Positions 26,081-34,517 of a stretch of 64,000 nucleotides of DNA are shown here, piece by piece. The notes beneath the pieces are model-generated. The model had not been told where the DNA came from. It searched no databases and was given only the letters and a program-made list of their open reading frames with translations. The stretch comes from Clostridiales bacterium. Lineage in GTDB: Bacteria > Bacillota > Clostridia > Lachnospirales > Lachnospiraceae. A program made the translations under genes and the position numbers. The stretch is taken from positions 1 to 64,000 of the forward strand of contig JAJQIK010000093.1 of NCBI GenBank assembly GCA_021199255.1, written 5' to 3'. Every line of letters begins with the position of its first letter. Position 1 is the stretch's first letter.

Positions 26081-26887
26081 CTAATAGGAGCTCAGCGGCG
26101 TATAAATCTTAATCTCCACCCGCCGGTTCTTCGCCCTGCCCTCCGCCGTGGAATTATCCGCAATCGGTACGTACTCGCCCCTGCCGGCATGCTTGATATT
26201 CGCCGGATCCAGGGAAGTGACGGACAACAGATAATTAAACACCGACAAAGCTCTTCCTGCGCTGAGCTCGTCATTATTGGAATATTTCACGCCGGACATC
26301 GGCACGTTGTCCGTATGTCCTTCTATCTCAATGGTTCCTTCCGCATATCTCTCCAGTATCACGCCTACCTGATCCAGCACAGGCAGAGCCTCCTCCTTCA
26401 GCGCCGCGCTGCCCGAATCAAAAAGCAGTGCGCCCTTCAGGGTAAGCTGGACATACTGGGTATTAAACTCCAGATCGATGTCCTCTTCCATGCCCGTCTC
26501 GTCGATGGCCTCCTGTATCTTCTCAGCCAGTTCCTCAGCCTCTTCCAGTTGAGCCTCTTCCAACTGCTGCTGCGCGTCCGCCACATCTTCAGACACGATC
26601 TCGCCATCGTCCATCTTGCCGGTACTGTTAATATAGTCGTCCAGCTCGTTGAGCTGGCTGACGCCGTTACTGATCAGAATCCCATCTCCAATCGCCGTCG
26701 CTCCGGCGCTGAAAATAGAAAAGGTCTGGTTAAAAGACGCCACCACTTCTTCAAATTTCTGCGCGTCCACGGTAGACATTGAAAACAGCAACACGAAAAA
26801 GCAGAGTAACAGATTCATCAAATCCGCAAAAGTTGACTGCCATGCCGGCGCGCCTTTTGGGGGTTCGTCCGGCTTTCTATTAGCCAT
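26081..26887 (-). CDS. motB: Flagellar stator protein MotB
   Basis: Stator subunit of 268 aa that anchors the ion channel to peptidoglycan. One membrane helix carries the essential ion-binding aspartate D22 (TFADLMNLLLCFF). A plug/linker region that is Glu-rich follows, then an OmpA-like peptidoglycan-binding domain (about 145-265) with GHTDNVPMSG and RALSVFNYLL. ATG at 26887 has GGAGG eight bases upstream and overlaps motA by eight bases; the longer form to 26914 adds nine residues without a binding site. Confidence 0.94.
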   Translation of the reverse strand: MANRKPDEPPKGAPAWQSTFADLMNLLLCFFVLLFSMSTVDAQKFEEVVASFNQTFSIFSAGATAIGDGILISNGVSQLNELDDYINSTGKMDDGEIVSEDVADAQQQLEEAQLEEAEELAEKIQEAIDETGMEEDIDLEFNTQYVQLTLKGALLFDSGSAALKEEALPVLDQVGVILERYAEGTIEIEGHTDNVPMSGVKYSNNDELSAGRALSVFNYLLSVTSLDPANIKHAGRGEYVPIADNSTAEGRAKNRRVEIKIYTPLSSY

Positions 26888-27680
26888 CTGCTTCACCTCC
26901 GCCTTCTTCTTCACCGGGCGTCTCCCTATCCTTAGGCGCTAAGAAGGATTTTAATTTCTCCTCGATTACACGGGGATTCTCCCCTGCCTGGATAGACAAC
27001 AAGCCCTCAATCTCTATTTCCTTGACCATCATTTCTTCCGCGTTCTTGCCCTTGAGCTTATTCGCCACGGGAGCGCAGATCCAGTTGGCAAGGATGGAAC
27101 CGTATAAAGTCGTAATCAACGCGACCGCCATGGAAGGTCCAATGGAAGACGGGTCGTCCATGTCCTGCAGCATGTTAACCAGTCCGATCAGGGTACCGAT
27201 CATACCCCAGGCAGGCCCCATCGTGCCCAGATTCTCCCAGAAGCCGATCTTCTGCTTATGCCGATCCTCCACGCTGACCAGCTCCGTCTCCATAATAGCC
27301 CGCACCAGCTCCGGGTCCGTGCCGTCCACAATCAGCAGAATCCCTTTCTTCAGGAACTGATCCTCAATATCCGAGGCCGCCTCTTCCAGAGAGAGAAGCC
27401 CTTCCTTACGCGCCACATTGGATAATTCTATAATCTTCTGAATAATTCCAGGGACGTCCATCGTCGAGGTCTTAAAAATCAGGGTAAAGCTCTTAAGGCC
27501 GTTGAGGAACCCCTGAAGCGGATAGCTTGCAAGAATACACATAAAAGAGCCGCCGAATGTAATCAATACCGACGGCATGTCCATAAAACGAAAGATTGCC
27601 GATGCATCGTTGCCCCATAAAATGCCAAAAACCATCAAAGCGAAACATAATACCAAACCGATAACCGAAGCTAAATCCAT
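26880..27680 (-). CDS. motA: Flagellar stator protein MotA
   Basis: Stator channel subunit of 266 aa. Four membrane helices: two near the N-terminus (IGLVLCFALMVFGILWG and VLITFGGSFMCILA) and two in the second half (NLGTMGPAWGMIGTLIGLVNML and MAVALITTLYGSILANWICAPVA). The cytosolic loop between them has the charged residues that face FliG. Pro/Gly in GTMGPAWG is the conserved channel turn. It overlaps motB by eight bases. Confidence 0.95.
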   Translation of the reverse strand: MDLASVIGLVLCFALMVFGILWGNDASAIFRFMDMPSVLITFGGSFMCILASYPLQGFLNGLKSFTLIFKTSTMDVPGIIQKIIELSNVARKEGLLSLEEAASDIEDQFLKKGILLIVDGTDPELVRAIMETELVSVEDRHKQKIGFWENLGTMGPAWGMIGTLIGLVNMLQDMDDPSSIGPSMAVALITTLYGSILANWICAPVANKLKGKNAEEMMVKEIEIEGLLSIQAGENPRVIEEKLKSFLAPKDRETPGEEEGGGEADG

Positions 27681-27701
27681 CTATATCCACCCGTTTTTAC
27701 A

Positions 27702-27887
27702 CTAATCTGCAAAAATATCCTTTCTATACGATTTTACTAAATTTTTCACTTCTTGTCTACTTTCTTTTACGATTATTTTCCGTCCGGTCGTGAAGGAAAG
27801 CACCGTATCGGGCGTCTCTTCTACCAATTCCAGCAAATCCGGATTGACCAGAACTTTCACGCCGTTTATTTTCGTCACTTCTATCAT
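27702..27887 (-). CDS. flbD: FlbD family flagellar protein
   Basis: Small protein of 61 aa of the FlbD family (COG1582), common next to motA in Firmicutes and spirochaetes. It contains the family motifs IEVTKINGVKVLVNPDLLELVE and PDTVLSFTTGRKIIVKES. Its role is not established; it is distinct from the Caulobacter regulator of the same name. ATG at 27887 has AGGAG eleven bases upstream; a form starting at 27911 adds eight residues. It is first in a sub-operon with its own promoter. Confidence 0.9.
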   Translation of the reverse strand: MIEVTKINGVKVLVNPDLLELVEETPDTVLSFTTGRKIIVKESRQEVKNLVKSYRKDIFAD

Positions 27888-27929
27888 ATCACTGTCCACT
27901 CCTGACTTCATTCATAATGGAACTTATTT

Positions 27930-27958
27930 ATTCTACCACACATCTGTATAAACTGCAA
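27930..27958 (-). promoter_or_regulatory. Promoter for flbD-motA-motB and following genes
   Basis: On the minus strand TTGCAG (27958-27953) and TAGAAT (27935-27930) are separated by 17 bases. This is a good sigma-A-type match, 43 bases before the flbD start and just after the flgE terminator, so the second half of the cluster can be transcribed on its own. Confidence 0.65.
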
Positions 27959-27984
27959 AATTTTTTTCGGATATAAGGAAAAGG

Positions 27985-28018
27985 AAAAGGAGCCTCCCTC
28001 TCCAAAAGGGAAGCTCCT
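27985..28018 (-). terminator. Terminator after flgE
   Basis: On the minus strand AGGAGC-TTCCCT pairs with AGGGA-GGCTCCT (arms 28018-28007 and 27999-27988) around a short loop, followed by a T-rich TTTTCCTTTTCC tract. It lies 21 bases past the flgE stop and should end or reduce transcription from flgB. Confidence 0.8.
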
Positions 28019-28038
28019 CTTATCCGGTTCGCCGGTTA

Positions 28039-30084
28039 TTATCTCTTCAGGTTTACAAGCTCCTCCAGCATCGAATCCGATACGGTAATGATACGGCTGT
28101 TCGCCTGGAAACCACGCTGGGTCGTGATTATCTCTGTAAATTCAGAGGACAGATCCACGTTACTCATCTCCAGTACGCCGGAGGTCATGGTGCCGCCGCT
28201 GGCGGTAATGTCCTCGCCTACCCCGTCAAATTCGCCGGAGTTCATGGTGGTGGAGTACAGGTTGTCGCCCGCCTTGGCAAGGCCGGAAGCGTTGGCGAAG
28301 TTCGCCACTACGATCTGCCCCAGCAGCTTGGTTACCCCGTTGTCATAGGTGGCGGTGATCTTGCCGTCCGAGCCTACCTCAATGCCTGTCATCTCTCCCA
28401 GCTTCCTGCCGCTGCCGGTACTGTAACCGTCATTGGCTCCACTGGTGGCGGTGACGGTGGAGGTGCCGCCGTTGTTATACATGCTGACGCTGGAGAAATC
28501 GATGTCGATATCCTCAAAGTGGGTCAGGCTGACCGTATCCCCCGTCAGGGTGGAAGCCGAGGTATTGAAATCCAGCGTTACGCTGTCGTTGTTCTGGCTG
28601 CCGATATAGGAGAAATATCCCGTATCCACATCGAATACCAGCTCGTAGCCGCTATTCGTCTCCGTAGCGGTAATCTGCGCGTAGCCGTTGGGCGCGATAT
28701 AGGAAATCGCATAATTGACGCCGTCGCCGCTCTCTAAGTTAAACACCTGCTCCAGAATTGCTTCCTCATCATCAGGATAGGTAAGCGTCACGCCAAAGCC
28801 GCTGCCGTTCCAGGAAGAATCCTGGTTGGTCTCCAGATCTACCGTGAAGCTGATGGTCCGGTCAGAGCCGTCGCCTGTAACCGTAACGCTGCTGACGTCC
28901 TCCAGCCCGCTCATGGCCTGCAGGGCTTCTTCCCAGGTGACGGCATTAGCATCGTCGGTACCCACCGGCACCGTCTCGCCATCACTATTTACCGTATAGT
29001 ATGTATCTTCATCATCAACGTAAATCAGATTATAAGGCTCAGCCTCCAACTGATCCTGGGTCAGCGTCACGCTGGCGCTTACCGTCACGGTGGTGCCCTC
29101 GCTTACCGTATAAGGCGTCGTGGTAATATCGGAAACAGCAGTACTGCCAATGCTTGTTACCGTGGAGCTGCCCGCCGCTACCAGCAGGGCATTGCTGCTA
29201 TAGCCGTCCAGCAGCTCGGAAAGCGAGATGTTCAGGCTATAAGTCTGGGAATCGCTGTCGTAAGAAACCTCGTCCGTATTGATCTTATACAGCTCCGTGG
29301 TGGACAGGTCGGAATCGGAACCGAAGCTGGCAATCTGGTTGATATTGGACAGATTGTACTTGGTCACCAGGGACACGCCCTCGCTGTCTAAGATATCGTC
29401 TAACTGCACCCGGTAATAGCCCTCCGAGTCCTTACTGTGGACGCTGAACTTAGCCGTATACTGATAGCCCAGGTTATCGTAAAAGCTCAGGGTAATAATT
29501 CTGCCGGAGGTGCTGCTGACGTCTGTGTCATTTTTATCCAGGATACCGGACACATAAGCGGCCGTGGTCGCTTCCGGCTCTACATACAGGTTATCCGCGC
29601 TCATAATCGTCAGCGCCGATACGGTATCCGCCACGATTTCTCCCGTATCCGGGTCTACCTGCCACCCCATAACCTTATAGCCGGTGGTGGACATTACCAG
29701 ATTGCCCGAACCGTCTATGGTAAAGGAACCGTCTCTCGTAAAGAAATTCTGGGAGCCGTTGCTGACTACGAAGAAGGAATCTCCCGTAATCATAATATCA
29801 AAGGGATTATTGGTCGTCTGCGCCGAGCCCTGGGTCGTGATCGACGTGGAAATAGCGCCGGTCTTGGAACCGAGACCGATCTGGCGGGCGTTGGTACCGC
29901 CCCGCCCGGTGGTGGAGTTGGCGCCCGTAGCGTACTGGGTTGTCTGGTATAATAAGTCGCTGAATACCATGGACTGCGACTTGTAAGCGGTTGTGTTGAC
30001 GTTGGCGATATTATTACCGATAACGTCCATTCTTGTCTGGTGGGTTTTCAGACCTGCCACACCAGAGAAAAGTGATCTCATCAT
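28039..30084 (-). CDS. flgE: Flagellar hook protein FlgE
   Basis: Hook subunit of 681 aa, exported and polymerised under FlgD into the universal joint. The N-terminal D0 region has the rod/hook signature MRSLFSGVAGLKTHQTRMDVIGNNIANVNT and the C-terminus ends ITTQRGFQANSRIITVSDSMLEELVNLKR. The protein is longer than typical FlgE (about 400-450 aa) because of large surface insertions (about 170-560), rich in Thr/Ser/Asp, with the D1/D2-type folds VTLTQDQL and YSLNISLSELL. ATG at 30084 has GGAGG ten bases upstream; the in-frame opening to 30171 lies in the leader. A terminator follows. Confidence 0.95.
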   Translation of the reverse strand: MMRSLFSGVAGLKTHQTRMDVIGNNIANVNTTAYKSQSMVFSDLLYQTTQYATGANSTTGRGGTNARQIGLGSKTGAISTSITTQGSAQTTNNPFDIMITGDSFFVVSNGSQNFFTRDGSFTIDGSGNLVMSTTGYKVMGWQVDPDTGEIVADTVSALTIMSADNLYVEPEATTAAYVSGILDKNDTDVSSTSGRIITLSFYDNLGYQYTAKFSVHSKDSEGYYRVQLDDILDSEGVSLVTKYNLSNINQIASFGSDSDLSTTELYKINTDEVSYDSDSQTYSLNISLSELLDGYSSNALLVAAGSSTVTSIGSTAVSDITTTPYTVSEGTTVTVSASVTLTQDQLEAEPYNLIYVDDEDTYYTVNSDGETVPVGTDDANAVTWEEALQAMSGLEDVSSVTVTGDGSDRTISFTVDLETNQDSSWNGSGFGVTLTYPDDEEAILEQVFNLESGDGVNYAISYIAPNGYAQITATETNSGYELVFDVDTGYFSYIGSQNNDSVTLDFNTSASTLTGDTVSLTHFEDIDIDFSSVSMYNNGGTSTVTATSGANDGYSTGSGRKLGEMTGIEVGSDGKITATYDNGVTKLLGQIVVANFANASGLAKAGDNLYSTTMNSGEFDGVGEDITASGGTMTSGVLEMSNVDLSSEFTEIITTQRGFQANSRIITVSDSMLEELVNLKR

Positions 30085-30191
30085 AGTGAAATGACCTCCT
30101 TCTTGTCCGTGAAACCGTTGGGAGTCCCCTGATCGGGTTCCTCCCCTGTTCCTTCTGTCAGTCGGGAACAAAAGCCTCCGTAAAGGTCCGG

Positions 30192-30596
30192 CTACATAAT
30201 AACGGCTCCATCAATATTGGTGAATACATTGTCGTTGGTATCTGTCTGATCCATCGCCGTAATGACCGTATGATTCGGTACATTCACGATAAAAGCGAGG
30301 GAATCCACAATTACCAGAGATTCGTTAATTCCTTTCGCGCCCGCCTTGACGGTTCCCTGATTCAGACGCTGCACCTGCTCCTCCGTCAGCTCGATATTGC
30401 GGTCTGCCAGACGGTTCGCCGCGTGCTTGGAAAACCTGACCTGCTCCGCTTCCCCGGAATCCCCCGTCTTGCCGGACAGGATATCCTGAAAGCTCAGTCC
30501 CTCTGCTGTCTGGGACGTCCTCTGCTGTCTGTTCTGATTCAGATATTGCGCCTGCAGCTGCTCGATGGAAAGGAATTGATTGCCTTGAATCTTCAT
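30192..30596 (-). CDS. TIGR02530 family flagellar operon protein
   Basis: Protein of 134 aa between flgD and flgE. The C-terminal half matches the TIGR02530 family of Firmicutes flagellar operons: RFSKHAANRLADRNIELTEEQ, then VKAGAKGINESLVIVDSLAFIVNVPNHTVITAMD. The N-terminal half is Gln-rich and contains LSFQDIL. The function of the family is unknown; the place suggests hook assembly. GGGAGGAG stands before the ATG. Confidence 0.85.
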   Translation of the reverse strand: MKIQGNQFLSIEQLQAQYLNQNRQQRTSQTAEGLSFQDILSGKTGDSGEAEQVRFSKHAANRLADRNIELTEEQVQRLNQGTVKAGAKGINESLVIVDSLAFIVNVPNHTVITAMDQTDTNDNVFTNIDGAVIM

Positions 30597-30634
30597 ACTC
30601 TCTCCTCCCTGAGATAGCGCTGGAATGTGATGTC

Positions 30635-31324
30635 CTATTCCGCTGAAGTTCCGTCTTCATTGAGCGTTCCGTCCGCGATGGCGGCGTCAACGATATCGTT
30701 CATCTTGCTGACATACTCCTCCAGGCCTTCCACATAATCATCCGCGATAAAGCTCTGCTGGTATTCTGTCATGTTTTCGTATATTTCTTCCAGTTCCTCT
30801 ACTGCCTCCCTGTCATCCAGCGTCAGGGAAGAAAGCTCCGGAAGGTCGTTATAAGAATTGATAAAGCTGGCCGCAAGCTTATATGCTTCCAGATAGGCGG
30901 AATCCGCCACGGTATGTAAATCGTCCATGGAATACAGTTCCCCGTTGATGGAAAGATAAGCCTTGCTGTTCTCATATACTACATAGTCCACATTGCCCTG
31001 TACCGTGGTGGTGGTGCCGGAGCTGCTGGTAATCTGCATCAATACCGTCTGCCCTACCAGTGTGGAGGCTCTTGACAGTTCCAGAGTCGCGCTCATATTC
31101 TGCATCTGCTCCAACTCTGAGAATGTGGCATACTGGGAAATATACTCTGTGTTAGAGGTGGGCTCCAGAGGATCCTGATATTTCATCTGCGCCACCAGAA
31201 GCTGTAAAAACGCGTCCTTATCCAGCGTAGAACTGCTGCTTGTGGACGAACTGCTGCTTGCCAGGGAAGACGCCGTCGTGGATTCTACCAACTGGCCATT
31301 TTCTACGGTTCCTACTACTCCCAT
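30635..31324 (-). CDS. flgD: Flagellar hook capping protein FlgD
   Basis: Hook scaffold of 229 aa. A Ser-rich stretch (residues 18-33) precedes the conserved capping segment TLDKDAFLQLLVAQMKYQDPLEP (33-55) and YISQYATFSELEQMQNM. A small beta domain (about 90-140) follows. The usual immunoglobulin-like half is missing; instead residues 153-215 form a charged helical module (LTLDDREAVEELEEIYENMTEYQQSF) like those of Firmicutes surface proteins. ATG at 31324 has AAAGGAG eight bases upstream; an upstream GTG would add three residues. Confidence 0.9.
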   Translation of the reverse strand: MGVVGTVENGQLVESTTASSLASSSSSTSSSSTLDKDAFLQLLVAQMKYQDPLEPTSNTEYISQYATFSELEQMQNMSATLELSRASTLVGQTVLMQITSSSGTTTTVQGNVDYVVYENSKAYLSINGELYSMDDLHTVADSAYLEAYKLAASFINSYNDLPELSSLTLDDREAVEELEEIYENMTEYQQSFIADDYVEGLEEYVSKMNDIVDAAIADGTLNEDGTSAE

Positions 31325-31387
31325 ATGTTTCACTCCTTTCTACTACTACAATCCAATTTTGTTGCGAATCTCTGTGCCTGCTAGGGC

Positions 31388-32866
31388 TTACGCCGTATAA
31401 TCTACCGTACTGCCGTTTGCCTGCATCATTTCCACGGCGATGCGCTCGGAATCCTCCATCATCGCAAGATCCGTCTCTTCGTCGATCTCGTCCAGATTGA
31501 TTCTTCTGACGCCCTTTCCGGCCCCGGCCTGCTTCTGTTCCATTTCTTCCCGCTGCTCTCCGGGCTGTTCCCCGTAGGCATGTTCCGCAACCGTTACCTC
31601 TACCGCGTCTACCTTGATGCCCTGCTCTTCGAACTGGTTCTTGAGCTGAATAAGCTGTGTCTCGATCACCGTCCGCACGGTCTCGTCCTGCGTGGTAAAA
31701 TGAGCCGTCATCACGCCGTCCTTCGCCGCGATCTGTACGTTAACCGTGCCCAGGCTTGCGGGGTGAAGCTGCATCTCCAGTTCCTGTGTATCCGCTGTCA
31801 GATTGATCTTCATGTATTCCATGATCTGATCCATAATCTCCTGCGTATCCGCGGACTGGAATACCGGCTCTTCCGCCTGTACGACGTTTACCTCGGTCTG
31901 CTGCACCGGCGTCTGGGTAAAAAGATTCCCTGCGGCATTGCCCTCTTCCCGGTTTCCCAGATCAGACGCGCCGCTCTCTTTCCGCCCGGAAAATCTGGTT
32001 TCCTCTGCTCCCGGAACGGCTGTCACTTCCTCCGTAACGCTCTTTGAGCCGCTGGCGTCGTCTACCGTCACCTTCATCTGCACCGTTTCGCCATCCCGCT
32101 GTACCGATACGGTATAATCCTTCATACCCTCCAGAGCGGGCTCCGGTCTTTCCTGCATCGGCGTCATCTCCTGCATATCCGGTTCCTGTATCCCGGCTTC
32201 CGGCTGCCCGGATACCGCCTGTTCCAGCAGAACGTTCAATTCTTCCCTGCTTACGTCCAACTCTTCCGCCAGCGTATCCAGATCCGTGTCCAAAGTCTCC
32301 AACAGGTCTTGCAGGCTGCCATAGAGTGATTCGTCCGTCACCAGAGATAACTCGTCTGTGCTGTCGGTAAGATTTAATAACAGTTGTTTGAGATTATCGG
32401 GGTCGAGCAGTTGTGCAGCGGTCAATCCAAGTATTTCCATAGCCGCTTCCACTTCCTCAGCGGTCACGTCCAACTCTTGTGCAATATCCTGTACCAGCTC
32501 TTCTCCGGTCTTCTCCGCCTGTTCCTGCACCTTTTCCATCTTGCCGTCATTCTCAGAGACCTCTTTGTTGCCGCTCTGCTGCGCCGCGTCCCTTGTCTGC
32601 TCCGTCTGCGCGGAATCCTTAGACGGGGTAATTTCCTTACCGCCCTCTTCCTGCGCCGCATCCTTCTTAGACGTCGTCTGTGAAGCAGAAGACTGGGGCA
32701 GCGTCCGGCTCTCCGCCGTATCGGACTGTAGTCCGCTAAGCTGGTCGCTCATCTTCGTCATCAGCCGCTGAAAGCCTTCTGTTACCAGCTCTTCCTGGCC
32801 CATGCCCGAAGAGGCGGCCTGCCCGACGGCGTAGCCCTGCGCAACATTCACGTTGCTTACAGTCAT
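31388..32866 (-). CDS. fliK: Flagellar hook-length control protein FliK
   Basis: Secreted molecular ruler of 492 aa that stops hook growth and triggers the FlhB switch. A Gln/Ser/Lys/Glu-rich N-terminal region (about 1-150) and a helical ruler section (about 105-205) lead to the C-terminal Flg_hook domain (about 345-425) with MQLHPASLGTVNVQI and the flexible helix KNQFEEQGIKV. The ATG at 32866 has AAGGAGG seven bases upstream. It precedes flgD by 63 bases. Confidence 0.9.
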   Translation of the reverse strand: MTVSNVNVAQGYAVGQAASSGMGQEELVTEGFQRLMTKMSDQLSGLQSDTAESRTLPQSSASQTTSKKDAAQEEGGKEITPSKDSAQTEQTRDAAQQSGNKEVSENDGKMEKVQEQAEKTGEELVQDIAQELDVTAEEVEAAMEILGLTAAQLLDPDNLKQLLLNLTDSTDELSLVTDESLYGSLQDLLETLDTDLDTLAEELDVSREELNVLLEQAVSGQPEAGIQEPDMQEMTPMQERPEPALEGMKDYTVSVQRDGETVQMKVTVDDASGSKSVTEEVTAVPGAEETRFSGRKESGASDLGNREEGNAAGNLFTQTPVQQTEVNVVQAEEPVFQSADTQEIMDQIMEYMKINLTADTQELEMQLHPASLGTVNVQIAAKDGVMTAHFTTQDETVRTVIETQLIQLKNQFEEQGIKVDAVEVTVAEHAYGEQPGEQREEMEQKQAGAGKGVRRINLDEIDEETDLAMMEDSERIAVEMMQANGSTVDYTA

Positions 32867-32932
32867 ACACATTCCTCCTTTCTTTCAGATTCTACATATA
32901 TATCGGCGTTTTTTGCGCCTTTCTAAAGGCAT

Positions 32933-32990
32933 GCCGGGCAAGAAGTTTCCCTGCCCGGCGTCTTCCATGGCAGCGTCGGCGCCATGGAAG
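32933..32990 (-). other. Two strong hairpins between the motE-like gene and fliK
   Basis: A perfect 10-bp stem (32962-32971 with 32981-32990, CTTCCATGGC/GCCATGGAAG) follows the stop of the motE-like gene. An 8-bp stem (32933-32940 with 32952-32959, GCCGGGCA/TGCCCGGC) follows. Neither is followed by a T run, so they are more likely RNA stability elements than terminators. Confidence 0.5.
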
Positions 32991-32995
32991 GCGCC

Positions 32996-33871
32996 TTAAG
33001 AATCAGGATCCATAATTTTGGTCAGCCGGGCGGCAACCTCGGAATCCATTACGCCCAGTATTTTCCCCCTGTCCTCCGCAGTCATCTGATTCAGAATCTT
33101 GGCCGCCAGATCCAGATTATCCGTCATGGCTTCAAAGATCGCCGCCGCTTCCTTGGGTTTCATTTCCGCATAGGCCTGGGCGTAATCCTGTAACATTTCG
33201 TCCTCCTCGATCTGCTGCACCACCTGCTTATAGAGATACTCCGCCGTAGTGGGATCCATGGTTTCGTAATATTTCTGATATTCCTCCGCGCCGGGGCCGT
33301 TCTCGGCATAGACTACCTCTTCATAAAATTCCGTCTTAATCCGCTCGAATTCGACCTGGGCGTCCTCGAAGGTCTGTAACCTTTCGATTTCCGCCTGCAG
33401 GGCTTCTACCTCTTCCATGCTCACATTGCTTGCGGACTGGGCTTCCTCCAGCTCCAGCTCCAGCTCCATAATATAATCCACGGCCTCCCGCAGGCTGGTG
33501 TAACCGCCGTAGGCCTCTTCGTCGTCCGTGGTGACCACAGACTCCTCCGGCAGAATCTTATTCACCACCGGCACATTTTTCAAAACCGGCGCAAGGACGC
33601 CTGAACCGAAGCCGCCCACATCCAGCTTGATCAGCAGACAGAGAATGGCGATCCAGATCACAACAATAACAAGCGTTACTAAAAACACGGACACGCCGCC
33701 CGCCTCTTCCTCCTCGGAAAGCTGGGCTTCCTGCTTGGAAATTTCCTTGGCGCGCTGTTTTGCTTCCTTCTTCTGCGCCTTCTGCTCCTCTTTTATTTTT
33801 TTGCGCTCTTCCTTCAGCTTTTTCTTCTCCGCCTTGGTATCTACCTGAGCGTTCACAAGTTCCTCTGCCAT
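32996..33871 (-). CDS. MotE/MgtE_N-like membrane protein of the flagellar operon
   Basis: Protein of 291 aa. A strongly basic/acidic N-terminal helix (KKKLKEERKKIKEEQKAQKK) is followed by one membrane helix (VFLVTLVIVVIWIAILCLLI, about residues 63-82), a coiled coil (about 130-175) and a C-terminal MgtE_N-like helical domain (MKPKEAAAIFEAMTDNLDLAAKILNQM). MotE of other bacteria is a chaperone-like factor for MotC/stator assembly with this domain; here the topology suggests a stator- or export-associated role. It lies between fliJ and fliK, as commonly seen in Clostridia. Confidence 0.7.
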   Translation of the reverse strand: MAEELVNAQVDTKAEKKKLKEERKKIKEEQKAQKKEAKQRAKEISKQEAQLSEEEEAGGVSVFLVTLVIVVIWIAILCLLIKLDVGGFGSGVLAPVLKNVPVVNKILPEESVVTTDDEEAYGGYTSLREAVDYIMELELELEEAQSASNVSMEEVEALQAEIERLQTFEDAQVEFERIKTEFYEEVVYAENGPGAEEYQKYYETMDPTTAEYLYKQVVQQIEEDEMLQDYAQAYAEMKPKEAAAIFEAMTDNLDLAAKILNQMTAEDRGKILGVMDSEVAARLTKIMDPDS

Positions 33872-33899
33872 CTAATCATCACGCCTTTCCACTGTCCGT

Positions 33900-34060
33900 C
33901 GGCTTTTCCGAGCCGTTTCCTCCTGCCAGGCCAAGTTGCCCGTCGGCCTTCCCAAACCGCTTCTTCCTGCCAAGCCCGGTTGTCTGTCAGCCTTCCCAAA
34001 CCGCTTCTTCCTGCCATGCCAGGTTGTCTGTCAGCCTTCCTGAACCGCTTCCTCTTTGCC
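33900..34060. repeat. 44-bp tandem repeat derived from the fliJ 3' end
   Basis: Three full units (33900-33943, 33944-33987, 33988-34031) and a partial fourth (34032-34060) repeat with few mismatches. The fourth contains the last codons of fliJ and its stop, so the spacer looks like tandem duplication of the fliJ end. The unit is not a multiple of three and is not translated. Confidence 0.85.
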
Positions 34061-34498
34061 GCGCTGCCCGTAGGTGTAGCTGGTCAGCTCGTCCACCGCT
34101 TTGGCTTCCGCCGCGTTTTCCTCCCGCAGAAACTCCTCCAGCGCTTTTTCCTTCAGCTTCTCATGCATTTTACGTTCCTGCATGACCTCCTGCAGCTTCT
34201 CCCTGGCGGCCTCTACCTTCTCCTCCGCCCTGACGACCATCTGCTTCTGCCTGCCGATCATTTCATCCATAATCTTCATGGCGCTGCTATTATCCTTCAG
34301 CTCGCGGACGTTTAACGCCTTGCTCCGCATCCGCCTGCCCTCTTCCATGTAAGCGGCTTTTCTGTCTATCAGTCCCTGAAGCGTCTCTTCCTCTTCTATC
34401 AGCTTTGACTGCGCCCTGCCCAGATCCATCTTCGCCTGATTTTCCATCTGGTACTTGATATTCAGGATACTCTCCATTCTGTAATGGAATACCGCCAT
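34031..34498 (-). CDS. fliJ: Flagellar export chaperone FliJ
   Basis: Coiled-coil protein of 155 aa that links FliI to FlhA in the export apparatus. It is almost wholly helical, opening AVFHYRMESILNIKYQMENQAKMDLG and continuing with long heptads (QMVVRAEEKVEAAREKLQEVMQE). It lies directly after fliI. Its last codons fall within a 44-bp repeat copied three more times downstream, but the end appears normal for the family. Confidence 0.87.
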   Translation of the reverse strand: MAVFHYRMESILNIKYQMENQAKMDLGRAQSKLIEEEETLQGLIDRKAAYMEEGRRMRSKALNVRELKDNSSAMKIMDEMIGRQKQMVVRAEEKVEAAREKLQEVMQERKMHEKLKEKALEEFLREENAAEAKAVDELTSYTYGQRGKEEAVQEG

Positions 34499-34517
34499 GC
34501 CGAACCCCTCTCAGTCC

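Noticed and set aside
33900-34060. CRISPR-like array
   Set aside because: The units are directly adjacent without unique spacers and include a gene end, so it is a simple tandem repeat. No cas gene is present.
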